The notes beneath the pieces were generated by a model that had not been told where the DNA came from, did no database searches, and was given only the letters and a program-made list of their open reading frames with translations. The position numbers and the translations under genes were made by a program. Shown here in pieces: positions 28,097-36,464 of a stretch of 64,000 nt of DNA (position 1 is its first letter; every line of letters starts with the position of its first letter). Origin of the DNA: Legionella lytica (lineage in GTDB: Bacteria > Pseudomonadota > Gammaproteobacteria > Legionellales > Legionellaceae). The stretch spans positions 2,012,501-2,076,500 of the forward strand of contig NZ_CP071527.1 in NCBI RefSeq assembly GCF_023921225.1, written 5' to 3'.

Positions 28097-29083
28097 ATGT
28101 ATGCAATGATTTTGGAAGGCGCCTCACAAAAACTAGTATATAAAGAAGTACCTAAACCAAGCCCTGCCCCCAACCAGGTATTAATTAAAGTAAGTGCATG
28201 TGGAATTTGCAGAACTGATTTGCATGTTGTCGATGGTGAATTAACTAACCCTAAATTACCGCTTATCCCTGGACACCAAATCGTAGGAACGATCGAACAA
28301 CTAGGCTCCGAAGTGACAGAATTTCAAGTTGGCCAGCGGATCGGCGTGCCTTGGTTAGGAGGCAGTTGTGAAACCTGCCAATTTTGTTTAACTGGGCGAG
28401 AAAACCTATGTAATCGTGCTCGTTTTACAGGTTATCAAATTGATGGTGGATTTGCAGAGTATTGCGTTGCCAACCATAACTTTTGTTTCCCCATACCAGA
28501 GGGCTACTCCGATCATCAGGCTGCACCATTATTTTGTGCAGGATTAATTGGTTACCGAGCACTATTAAAAACGGCACAAGCTGAGCATTTAGGCTTATAT
28601 GGTTTTGGAGCGGCCGCGCATATACTTATTCAGGTTGCACGCAAACAGGGAAGAACTATTTATGCGTTTACCAGTGAAGGTGATTATGCTGCCCAAGAAT
28701 TTGCCTATCAATTAGGCGCCAATTGGGCTGGAGACTCAAATCAAGCGCCCCCTCATCTTCTTGATGCTGCAATCATTTTTGCCCCGGTGGGTGCCTTAGT
28801 ACCTATTGCTTTAAGCCACACGATTAAAGGTGGGATTGTGGTATGTGCAGGAATTCACATGAGCGACATTCCCAGTTTTCCTTATGATATTCTTTGGGGT
28901 GAGCGTACTTTATGCTCTATTGCCAATTTAACGCGTACTGACGGTAAAGAGTTTTTATCTTTGGCCCCGACTATTCCTATAGTAACTGAGGTTCATACTT
29001 ATCCCTTGATTAAAACCAATCAAGCACTTGATGATTTGCGTCACGGACGTTTTACAGGTGCGGCAGTGATTACGATCGAGTGA
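28097..29083 (+). CDS. Zinc-dependent alcohol dehydrogenase family protein
   Basis: This is a 328-aa medium-chain dehydrogenase. Catalytic zinc ligands lie in CGICRTDLH and in PGHQIVGTIEQLG. The structural zinc lobe CETCQFCLTGRENLC is complete. The nucleotide-binding fold follows (LGLYGFGAAAHILIQVARKQG). It interconverts alcohols and aldehydes with NAD(P)H. It is divergent from the phosphotransacylase-acetate kinase pair, which suggests a shared fermentative or acyl-CoA-linked pathway. AAAGGA precedes the ATG. Confidence 0.9.
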   Translation: MYAMILEGASQKLVYKEVPKPSPAPNQVLIKVSACGICRTDLHVVDGELTNPKLPLIPGHQIVGTIEQLGSEVTEFQVGQRIGVPWLGGSCETCQFCLTGRENLCNRARFTGYQIDGGFAEYCVANHNFCFPIPEGYSDHQAAPLFCAGLIGYRALLKTAQAEHLGLYGFGAAAHILIQVARKQGRTIYAFTSEGDYAAQEFAYQLGANWAGDSNQAPPHLLDAAIIFAPVGALVPIALSHTIKGGIVVCAGIHMSDIPSFPYDILWGERTLCSIANLTRTDGKEFLSLAPTIPIVTEVHTYPLIKTNQALDDLRHGRFTGAAVITIE

Positions 29084-29117
29084 TCTTATCAAAGAACAGA
29101 AGAATTCTTAGCACTCC

Positions 29118-29157
29118 TGCCTTCCCGGATTTCGCTTTGCTGCATCCAGGCCACATT
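29118..29157. repeat. Dispersed intergenic repeat, copy A
   Basis: TTCCCGGATTTCGCT followed by TGCATCCAGGCCAC, read on the - strand as GGCCTGGATGCAGCAAAGCG then AAATCCGGGAA, closely matches 34545-34578 and relates to 49318-49350. It is a short, GC-rich intergenic element found at gene ends. Confidence 0.7.
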
Positions 29158-29297
29158 TAAGAGTAGCCCAGTTGCTTGAAGCCTGCGAACTCCTTGAGTA
29201 TCTACCTATTGAGTCAGCATAATGCCACCAACAAGTACAGCAGCACTAGCAGTCGCAGCAAGTACGGCTGCTTTGTTATTCCATAAAGTATTGAAAA

Positions 29298-29720
29298 ATG
29301 AATACCCTGTGCTTTAAGATGTCACCGTATGTTCCACGTTTACTTCGCTCACTACTTCTTTGGATGAATAGGATCATGATTACCCTAGCAACTCAAATGT
29401 ATTTGCTCATGTATGCGCTCATGTTTATTGGGGCAATTCGATTATCATGGAATCAAGGAGCTCAGCACCGATGGGGTATTTTACTCACATCGCTAATGGG
29501 TTTAATCGGTATTGGAATCGTATTCACCGTAAGCTTCACCCAGCCTCCTTCATTCAAACAGGATTCTCAGCTACTTTATAGTCTATTGCTTAGCCTAAGC
29601 TTGCTTTTAATGGCTAGCACTTCTCTTTTTGGAAAAAAACTACTTTATTATGCTCAGCTTCCTCGCACATATTTAAAAAACTGGCGTTTGAAAAAAGCAC
29701 CAGAAAACTCATTGTTCTAA
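29298..29720 (+). pseudogene. C-terminal remnant of an APC amino-acid permease
   Basis: The 140-codon frame has three or four hydrophobic segments. It resembles only the last third of the family seen intact at 16998-18368: YLLMYALMFIGAIRLSW matches the family motif LVYVIMFAAAIKLRY, and a later TVSFTQPPSFKQDSQLLYS matches that protein's VGFAPPSQIPIGDVFLFES. The N-terminal two thirds are absent and the start codon has no ribosome site. Most likely it is a truncated permease gene. A small membrane protein now expressed from the next gene's promoter is a weaker alternative. Confidence 0.55.
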
Positions 29721-29741
29721 TTACCATTAAAGTGAGACACG

Positions 29742-31985
29742 ATGTATATTCCACTATCAGAACCTGTATCGCCAAGATACATCTACATTAATCCCGATAC
29801 TAATCAGGTACACCTGCTGGTCCCAATTGTCGGAGGGGAGGAAATCTCTACTGATAATACCTGCAAAGCCACCACCGCCTTACGCGAATTTTTTGACGGA
29901 GGAGCACTGCATGAATTAACTACTTATAAAAATGCCCTACTCTTCGATCTAACGTTACTGGGTGAAGGCAATCCAGCTTCAATCCTCAAAAAAGCTCGCT
30001 TAGAACAACTAGAGGTCTATATAAATGCCATTTCCGCCATGCAAACTCATTATGGTCAAACAATTAATGCCTTACTGAGAAAAACATCTAATTTATACGC
30101 TATCCAATTACGGCCTCGTGAACCCGATCCAAATTCTTCAGTTATTAATCCATTATTTACTATTGAACGAAGAAACGATTCTACAGGAATCCCTCTTTCA
30201 CCCTTGTATAATGCAATGCATGCAGCTTACCCTCATGTTGAAATAGCACAACCTTCCCTGTACACAACCTTAACCGAAAGCGTATTAAAGGCCCTATCCA
30301 CTACTCCAAGCTTTTCAAAGATCCAAGAAACCTTAAAAGCACAATGCTTAGCCTTATTTGGTTTGCTTATTGATTTTACGCAACACACTAATAGCGAACC
30401 GGTTACCCAGGCCACTATTGATACCCTTATGGGTTTTAACAACAATGCGACACCCAAAGAATACATTGATGCACTTGTGGGCGTATGCGCCCCCCATTTA
30501 TGGAACGATATACCACTTCCTCCTTTCTATAGTGTTCTAACCTTAAAACAGGAAGAGCAAACAGAGCGCTTATCCATACTCACCCAGTTCTTTTTAGCCA
30601 TCCTTAATATTTATTGTAAGTCTAAGGGAATTAGTAACAAAAACTTTGGTGCCATTCTTGATACAAATCCAGAATTAAGCAATGACCTAGTTGGGATAAT
30701 TTGCAATGCATTAATTCGAAGAGAAGATATTGAGCAACAAATTTGTACTTTTTTTAATGTGTATATAAATAAATTTAATTTATCAACATACTTAGATAGC
30801 AATGATTTAACTGCAATTAAGCAAAAATTTGCCCGGACCTATCACACCGTGACAGCCACTAAAGAAAATCCTCACATGGATGACTTTATGATTTTAGATA
30901 CCGAATCCCAAGGAGAAACAGCCAAATTTGTAGCTCATCAAGGAGCTATTTGTGTGAATTTTGCAGAAATTATTCATTCCGCCATTCCTAATCAAAACTA
31001 TTTTTCAGCTATTCGTGTTGACTTTTCAAAACACTCGCCAAAAATTCCTCATAAAAATGAATGGGTTGCAAGTGGCGCAGATATAGAGCTTATGACTCTG
31101 GTTACAAAAAGCTCCGATGAGTTCTTTGAAAAACTACCCGAAGTAGTCAAAGAGGCTTGCCGTGCCCATCCTAACTTTCAAATGCGTCAATTTTTACATG
31201 ACATTGCCCAAGGAAAACAACTTGAGGCAGAGGTATTTCTAAACCAAAATACTGCCAATGCGCAAACCATGCTGCAAACCCCAGGTATTTTTACCGATTA
31301 TTCTGGTCGTACGTTCAATTGCACCGCCTATGAATACGCCTATTGGGCTAAAGACACCCATATGCGCCACATGCTAGAACAGCATATGGATGAGGAAACG
31401 AAAGCACATTTGTCTGCCCGTATTGAAGAAATGGAGCGCATCGATCCAGAGACTGGAAATGCGGTAGGATTAGCATATCAACAACATGGAACAATTCATC
31501 GCTCTGCTCATTTCGACTTTACTCCCTTAAAGCACGCACTACAGCATTTTAACACCGGCAATACTGGATGGTTCTTCTCTGCTAATGGTTTGAATAAATT
31601 ACGTAAGGCGTGGATGGATATTGGCAAGGCCCAGCGCGATGTTCCGGCTCATGTAGCCCAAGAGTACTGTCGCCCCGATAGATCGTTTGCTCCAATACCG
31701 CAATTTAAGGAAGCTGACTTACCGCGAAATATAACCTTTTACAATGAGAAAACAGGACAGGTTGATTCCTGGTTTCCTTTAGCCTCATCCCCCAATGGGC
31801 TTGGCTACAATTTCTCAGTAACACGTGGCCAATATAATTGTAAAGGTTGTGGATTCGAAAGTGGAAAGGGATACGATCACGATTTAACAGCACTAATTCA
31901 TCTTGATGAAGTAAGAACAGAAGAACTGATGCAATCACGTATCTATTTAAGCACACTAGCTAATTCGTCAGGGATGATGTTGTAA
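29742..31985 (+). CDS. Large Legionella-type protein, candidate effector
   Basis: This 747-aa protein has no signal peptide and no membrane segments. Residues 1-400 are mixed alpha-beta and helical with no recognisable domain. A block at about 515-560 (TPGIFTDYSGRTFNCTAYEYAYWAKDTHMRHMLEQHM) looks like a degenerate ankyrin-like module that recurs in Legionella effector families, in my recollection. A possible metal-binding knuckle CKGCG lies near residue 700. It follows the permease remnant and faces the carotenoid oxygenase remnant. Host-directed function is inferred from style only. Confidence 0.65.
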   Translation: MYIPLSEPVSPRYIYINPDTNQVHLLVPIVGGEEISTDNTCKATTALREFFDGGALHELTTYKNALLFDLTLLGEGNPASILKKARLEQLEVYINAISAMQTHYGQTINALLRKTSNLYAIQLRPREPDPNSSVINPLFTIERRNDSTGIPLSPLYNAMHAAYPHVEIAQPSLYTTLTESVLKALSTTPSFSKIQETLKAQCLALFGLLIDFTQHTNSEPVTQATIDTLMGFNNNATPKEYIDALVGVCAPHLWNDIPLPPFYSVLTLKQEEQTERLSILTQFFLAILNIYCKSKGISNKNFGAILDTNPELSNDLVGIICNALIRREDIEQQICTFFNVYINKFNLSTYLDSNDLTAIKQKFARTYHTVTATKENPHMDDFMILDTESQGETAKFVAHQGAICVNFAEIIHSAIPNQNYFSAIRVDFSKHSPKIPHKNEWVASGADIELMTLVTKSSDEFFEKLPEVVKEACRAHPNFQMRQFLHDIAQGKQLEAEVFLNQNTANAQTMLQTPGIFTDYSGRTFNCTAYEYAYWAKDTHMRHMLEQHMDEETKAHLSARIEEMERIDPETGNAVGLAYQQHGTIHRSAHFDFTPLKHALQHFNTGNTGWFFSANGLNKLRKAWMDIGKAQRDVPAHVAQEYCRPDRSFAPIPQFKEADLPRNITFYNEKTGQVDSWFPLASSPNGLGYNFSVTRGQYNCKGCGFESGKGYDHDLTALIHLDEVRTEELMQSRIYLSTLANSSGMML

Positions 31986-32031
31986 GCAGAGAGCTATGGC
32001 ACACTACGGTTGTAACTCCCTTACTAGGGAG

Positions 32032-32840
32032 TTACATAGCTGGCAACCACGAACCATGCAGACCATGTGGAATTCTACGAGGTATTTTTATACGAGCCAA
32101 AGGTTCTTGCGTTATATGCCGCGCATCCAAAATGACAAACTCACTTTGTCTAGTGAAGCTATCGTAAATAAAAAGCAGCAAATATCCATCATCCTCTGCC
32201 CCTTGGGTTGCTGCCGGGGCAAAAACAGCCTCGCCTATTTCTACAGTGCATCCAAACTCATGAACCTCTGAGCGCTGCAACAACACATCATATTTAATCA
32301 ATGCATTAAAAGTACGGGGATTTTTATTGTTAGCAGTTTTGGTCGGTGTATACACATACCGATGTGTTGAACTGTTGCGATCTTCTCTAATGCGGGGAAA
32401 CTCCGCCATTCGATCATCCAACTGGCTATGGCGGACCGTATTTTTATCCAATTGTATTTGAGTTCGATAAAGCATGGGGGGTGATCTTCGAGCACTATCC
32501 CCCGTTAAAAGAACAATTTTCTCATGACGAATATACTTAATTATCAATTCCGAACCTTGCTCATAAGCATTGGCAAAATGAAAAACAAAAAAAGGATCCG
32601 TTGTAAACCAGCGTATATGACCATCAGCCCGAGATATCACTCCGATACGACTTCCCAAGTCAGGACGCCAGCCTAACACCTCACCGCCAGTCATCATTTT
32701 CTGGATATCAAAAATGACCGGGCAATCAAAGATAATGACGTAATGTTGCGTTAAACAAAAATCATGAATCATCGATGAAGCTCATCTAAAACCGGAGCAA
32801 AATTTTCAGCAAGAAACGGGTTAGAGAATTCCTTATTCAT
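32032..32840 (-). pseudogene. Carotenoid cleavage oxygenase with internal deletion and frameshift
   Basis: The 246-codon open frame ending at 32032 is the C-terminal half of an RPE65/carotenoid oxygenase, with iron-ligand histidines in MIHDF, FVFHFANAYE and PHGLHGSW. Immediately upstream, in another frame from an ATG at 32840, are 23 codons reading MNKEFSNPFLAENFAPVLDE, the normal N-terminus of the same family, ending at a TGA that overlaps the next ATG. About 200 residues between the two pieces, including the first iron-ligand histidine, are missing. This is one gene broken by an internal deletion that left a frameshift. The remaining fragment cannot hold the four-His iron site. Confidence 0.8.
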
Positions 32841-32917
32841 GTATGCACTTATCCAGATAGTATTATGATTTTTAATATAGCATGGGGCCACATTTATAGT
32901 GCAAATTTAAAGAACAT

Positions 32918-32947
32918 TTGACATTTCATCCGAATAAAGGGTAGTAT
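32918..32947 (+). promoter_or_regulatory. Sigma-70 promoter of the leader-MFS transcript
   Basis: A perfect -35 TTGACA (32918-32923), an 18-bp spacer and a -10 TAGTAT (32942-32947) lie 38 bp before the leader ATG. Transcription would start near 32954, giving a leader of about 235 bases before the transporter start codon. Confidence 0.65.
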
Positions 32948-32985
32948 CGCCTAATATCAAATTAATTCTACACACTGAAAAATAA

Positions 32986-33105
32986 ATGACCAATCTTCAA
33001 CAACAACAAGTTCTTGTAAACAGCCCAGCTGCGTTGTTGTCTATTGCTATTTCTTCTGTTGTGATTTCTGTGGTCGTCGTCATTCTCTACCTCTCCCTTC
33101 CCTAG
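32986..33105 (+). CDS. 39-codon Val/Ile-rich leader peptide
   Basis: This short frame runs ATG to TAG in the 5' leader of the MFS transporter. The C-terminal half is dominated by branched-chain residues (VVISVVVVIL at residues 25-34, mostly GTC, GTG and ATT codons). The run closely resembles the E. coli IlvL leader peptide segment VVISVVVIII, which senses charged Val/Ile/Leu tRNA. Its stop codon falls inside the first arm of an RNA stem (33100-33107). The ribosome site is weak. A single-pass small membrane protein is the main alternative, since the stretch is also hydrophobic. Confidence 0.6.
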   Translation: MTNLQQQQVLVNSPAALLSIAISSVVISVVVVILYLSLP

Positions 33106-33155
33106 AGTTATGTCCTTGATTATTCGACCTCTCTAGGGAGGATGCAGAATAATCA
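33100..33155 (+). promoter_or_regulatory. Two interleaved inverted repeats (possible pseudoknot) in the MFS leader
   Basis: Arm A CCCTAGAG (33100-33107) pairs with A' CTCTAGGG (33131-33138). Arm B TGATTATTC (33117-33125) pairs with B' GAATAATCA (33147-33155). The order A-B-A'-B' is that of an H-type pseudoknot or of mutually exclusive hairpins. Arm A contains the leader peptide stop codon. CCTCT at 33128-33132, overlapping A', is complementary to AGAGG of the transporter's Shine-Dalgarno at 33178-33182. No T-run is present, so control at translation is more likely than at termination. Confidence 0.5.
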
Positions 33156-33189
33156 ACCAATTAGAGATTAACTATTTAGAGGAGGCGCC

Positions 33190-34473
33190 ATGGAATCCAC
33201 ATGTGATGCACAAACACTGAACACAAAAAAAACAAAAACAAATACAACTCGTGCAGTTCTCGTTATTCTTTTATGCTCTGCCTTTTTATTTTATAAATAC
33301 GTATTGCAAAACTTCCCCAGTGTTATGGCTCCCCAGTTAATGGATGCATTTAACTTACACGGCTTAGGACTTGGCGTACTTTCAGGCGTTTATTTCTGGA
33401 CTTATCTCATTGTTCCTTTATTTGTTGGTATTATCCTGGATCACTACGGAACCCGCTGGATAACCTCTGCAGCCATTCTATGCTGTGCTCTTGGTACCTT
33501 TGTTTTTGCTCAAGCAGAGCATTTAAATAGTGCAATTTGGGGGCGTTCACTTATTGGTGTAGGCGTATCCTTTGCCAGTATTGCTTATTTTAAACTCGCA
33601 GCAGTATGGTTTGCGAAAAAATATTATGCTCTTCTTACCTCATTACTCGTTGCTTCGGGAATGATCGGTGCTGTATTTGGTCAAATGCCTCTTGCTTGGC
33701 TTGTTAACCAAATTGGCTGGCGTGGAAGTTTATCGAGTCTGGCATGGACAGGAGTTGCATTAGCCGCCCTATTCCTGCTTATTGTTAAAGATAAGCCTAA
33801 TGCTGAAACTGTTACCGTGCAAAGCACTGAAAGCCAACATTTATGGAGTGATATTCTTGCCATTGTAAAAAATAAACAGAACTGGCTATTAACCGCATAC
33901 AGCGGCTTGGCATTCTCTCCTATTGTTATTTTCTGCGGTTTATGGGGTAATCCATTTCTGCAAAAAGCATATAATCTGGATGCGCTTGTTGCCCCCAGCC
34001 TTATTTCAATGGTATTTATTGGCTTAGCAATTTCATGTCCTTTATTCGCCTTATTTGCCAATCGTGTACGTAATCGTTGTGCCTTTATGATGTACAGCAC
34101 CCTGGTTTCTGCATTGTGCATCACTTTGGTAATCTACGCACATCCTATGCCAATTTGGTTACTCAGCTTTTTATTGTTTATGTTTGGCTTTAGTTTGGGT
34201 GCTTTTCCAATTGTGTTTGTAATTGGTAAAGAGTTAAATCCACTGCACTTAGCAGGAACCGCCACGTCATTAATCAATGCCAGTGACGCGTTCTTAGACG
34301 CAATTGCTGAGCCCGCTATCGGCAGCTTGTTGGATGCATTCAGCACCACAGGGGCCCCTCATGATTTCTCTTTGTTCAGCTACCATATTGCCTTAGCCGT
34401 TTTACCTTTATTCCAAATCATCGGTGCACTCATGTTGAAATGGGTAAAAGATGAGAATAGAGCGGCACACTAA
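33190..34473 (+). CDS. MFS transporter, Pht-like amino-acid carrier
   Basis: The 427-aa inner-membrane protein has about 12 hydrophobic helices and the MFS loop DHYGTRW at about residue 80. Start FYKYVLQNFPSVMAPQLMDAF and overall size fit the Legionella phagosomal transporter (Pht) family, whose members import threonine, valine and other metabolites. The Val/Ile-rich leader ahead of it suggests branched-chain amino acids as substrate, with PhtJ (valine) as the closest functional parallel. AGAGGAGG lies five bases before the ATG, a very strong ribosome site of the kind that usually needs occlusion for regulation. Confidence 0.85.
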   Translation: MESTCDAQTLNTKKTKTNTTRAVLVILLCSAFLFYKYVLQNFPSVMAPQLMDAFNLHGLGLGVLSGVYFWTYLIVPLFVGIILDHYGTRWITSAAILCCALGTFVFAQAEHLNSAIWGRSLIGVGVSFASIAYFKLAAVWFAKKYYALLTSLLVASGMIGAVFGQMPLAWLVNQIGWRGSLSSLAWTGVALAALFLLIVKDKPNAETVTVQSTESQHLWSDILAIVKNKQNWLLTAYSGLAFSPIVIFCGLWGNPFLQKAYNLDALVAPSLISMVFIGLAISCPLFALFANRVRNRCAFMMYSTLVSALCITLVIYAHPMPIWLLSFLLFMFGFSLGAFPIVFVIGKELNPLHLAGTATSLINASDAFLDAIAEPAIGSLLDAFSTTGAPHDFSLFSYHIALAVLPLFQIIGALMLKWVKDENRAAH

Positions 34474-34482
34474 AAAGGAAAT

Positions 34483-34501
34483 GTCGGGCCATGGGCCCGA
34501 C
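34483..34501. terminator. Palindromic hairpin after the MFS gene
   Basis: GTCGGGCC-ATG-GGCCCGAC is a perfect 8-bp stem ten bases after the transporter stop codon, followed by CTACATTTAAT. A related sequence (CCGGGCCATGAGTCCGACCTAC) occurs near 60260, so it is also a dispersed repeat. Confidence 0.6.
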
Positions 34502-34544
34502 CTACATTTAATAGATAAACGACGTGGGCCCAAGCACCGTTAAA

Positions 34545-34578
34545 GTAGCCTGGATGCAGCAGCGAAATCCGGGAAGCC
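34545..34578. repeat. Dispersed intergenic repeat, copy B
   Basis: GTAGCCTGGATGCAGCAGCG followed by AAATCCGGGAAGCC matches, inverted, the repeat at 29118-29157 and relates to 49318-49350. It lies between the convergent MFS and gamma-glutamylcyclotransferase-like genes. Confidence 0.75.
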
Positions 34579-34597
34579 ATGAGCGAAGCAAATTCCT

Positions 34598-34942
34598 TTA
34601 CGCCCCAGCATCTGCCCCAACATACACCCAAGCAAACGTTCCCGAAACAAGCTGAACCTTAATTCGCTTATAATCAGCAACCTCATAAGTATCCGCTTGC
34701 TCTAACTCCTCAGGAGTCAGTTCAAAAACCATACCCGCGACTTTATCGCTAGTTCGTCCCGTATACCGAATCACCGGATGATCCGCTTCCCCACTAATTG
34801 CGACCACCTCAGGGTTACTAATTGTTAACAAAAACAGCTCAAACTCAAGCAAGCTATCTGCCACCCCTTCCAATTTACGACCAAAACTAGCTAATTGCAC
34901 CGCTTCATACTGCAATGTTCCGTAAGAGAATAATTTTTCCAT
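34598..34942 (-). CDS. Gamma-glutamylcyclotransferase-like (AIG2/GGCT fold) protein
   Basis: This 114-aa protein starts MEKLFSYGTLQYEAVQ; the YGTL(Q) turn is the phosphate-binding loop typical of the GGCT/AIG2 fold. A conserved Glu region follows (AGMVFELTPEELEQADTYEVADYKRI), matching the family's C-terminal half with the catalytic Glu and the DxYEVxxY pattern. Members cleave gamma-glutamyl amines or act in peptide turnover. The start codon overlaps the dacB stop by one base (TAATG), so the two are translationally coupled. Confidence 0.85.
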   Translation of the reverse strand: MEKLFSYGTLQYEAVQLASFGRKLEGVADSLLEFELFLLTISNPEVVAISGEADHPVIRYTGRTSDKVAGMVFELTPEELEQADTYEVADYKRIKVQLVSGTFAWVYVGADAGA

Positions 34943-36387
34943 TATTGTGTTACCTCTCTACTACTGTGCTCTAAATAATATTTATCCACAGTTAAAAGTA
35001 TTTTCTCCTCTAACGCCTTAGCTTTTGCATTCGATTTTCCAACCCCATTGCTAATAATGGAAAATACAAAAGATTTAGCATTGGGATTAATAATAAAACC
35101 AGATAAGGATGATAGATCATGCATTGAGCCTGTTTTTGCAAACACTTTTTTATTAAGGATACTGTCTTTCATTCGCCCCTGAAGGGTTCCAGAAACTCCA
35201 GCTTGTGGCAACGCATTAAGTAAGGCAGATTGCAGACTCTTATCTTGATAAAGCTGCGTCAATAAATCAACAAATTGCTCTGCTGCAATTAAATTATAAC
35301 GAGTTCCCTCACCATCAGCCAACTCCATCTGCTTCATATCCAAATGCGTATGTTCGGAAATAATTTTTTTCATGGCGAACATAGCCTCTTTATGCGTACC
35401 TTTACCAGTTACCAAATAACCCAACTTACGGCTAATGTTATTTGCATACAAATTATCTGATTTTTGCAGCATGTGCTTAAGGAGTTTAGCTAAATTACCA
35501 GACTGATAACTTTCAATTACCCGAGCATCTGTTGGGGTCGTACCGGTAATAATTTTACCCTTCAAAACTATCCCTTCTTTTTTTAAGGTTGTTTGTATGA
35601 CCTGCTTCGCAAATAAGACGGGATCAGGTATAGCAAACTCAAGCAGTTTAGGATTTTTATCTTGAACCATACAACCATAGAGTCGCAAAGTATTATTATC
35701 TTTAATTTCAACATGCAAACTGCAATGATTTTTCTCCTCCTCTTTGCTCACCGTGACAACCTCATTAATCAAAGTTAAGGCTTTAATTGCAGGTTTCGCA
35801 TTGGGTTTTGAACTGACTTTCGGTTTAATCCGGACAGCACCTCCCAACGTTGGAGCGCTGGTTAATTCATAACGTTCTGCATTTTCATTTAATACAACGG
35901 CAGTATCTGGTGCGGTATATCCCCAGCCTAAATCATCATAAGAATCACCACTCAGATAATAAGGTGCAGGATATTGGCTGTCATCAATAACAATATTACC
36001 TTGAATAACTTTGGTATTATTCTTTTTCAAATTTGCCACAAGCGCAGCAAGATTGTCTGCTGTGAGTGAAGGAGAACCAGTAAAGGTAAGGTAATAATTC
36101 TGTCCTTTCTGGGCTAAGGTGGTTGAAAAGCGAAAATCCGGCTTTAAATAATATAGAGCCGCGGCCGCAGTAAAAAGTTTAGTACTACTTGCTGGACTTA
36201 ATAGTTTATTTGCATTGCGACTGTAAATGAGCTCTCCTGTTTGCGCATCTTTAATCAGTACGCCCACAGTTGCCCTTGGTAGTTGCTGGTCTATGATTTC
36301 ATCAATTTTTGCTGTTAATGGTTGCGCAAATAGAGTCTGATTGAAAAGAGCTAAGGCACTGATCCACGTGTAGTTAAAATAGCGCAC
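34942..36387 (-). CDS. dacB: D-alanyl-D-alanine carboxypeptidase/endopeptidase (PBP4 type)
   Basis: The 481-aa periplasmic peptidoglycan hydrolase starts with GTG at 36387 (AAGGGG seven bases upstream) and has a signal peptide ending about LFAQP. Penicillin-binding motifs are SPASSTKLF (SxxK), KSDNLYAN (SxN) and FAKTGSM (KTG). The long insertion between SxxK and SxN matches the class C PBP4/DacB layout. It trims pentapeptides and cuts 4-3 cross-links. The gene is first in a two-gene unit with the gamma-glutamylcyclotransferase-like gene. Confidence 0.95.
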   Translation of the reverse strand: MRYFNYTWISALALFNQTLFAQPLTAKIDEIIDQQLPRATVGVLIKDAQTGELIYSRNANKLLSPASSTKLFTAAAALYYLKPDFRFSTTLAQKGQNYYLTFTGSPSLTADNLAALVANLKKNNTKVIQGNIVIDDSQYPAPYYLSGDSYDDLGWGYTAPDTAVVLNENAERYELTSAPTLGGAVRIKPKVSSKPNAKPAIKALTLINEVVTVSKEEEKNHCSLHVEIKDNNTLRLYGCMVQDKNPKLLEFAIPDPVLFAKQVIQTTLKKEGIVLKGKIITGTTPTDARVIESYQSGNLAKLLKHMLQKSDNLYANNISRKLGYLVTGKGTHKEAMFAMKKIISEHTHLDMKQMELADGEGTRYNLIAAEQFVDLLTQLYQDKSLQSALLNALPQAGVSGTLQGRMKDSILNKKVFAKTGSMHDLSSLSGFIINPNAKSFVFSIISNGVGKSNAKAKALEEKILLTVDKYYLEHSSREVTQ

Positions 36388-36464
36388 TGAAATTCCCCTT
36401 TAATGCATGACGATTTGGGCATATAGCTTCTCTGATTCTGCAAGGAAGTGCAAGTGATGATCGC

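Noticed and set aside
29219..29300. On the - strand a frame reading NNKAAVLAATASAAVLVGGI, like a small hydrophobic peptide
   Set aside because: No start codon precedes it in frame before an upstream stop, so it cannot be called as a gene; possibly a remnant.
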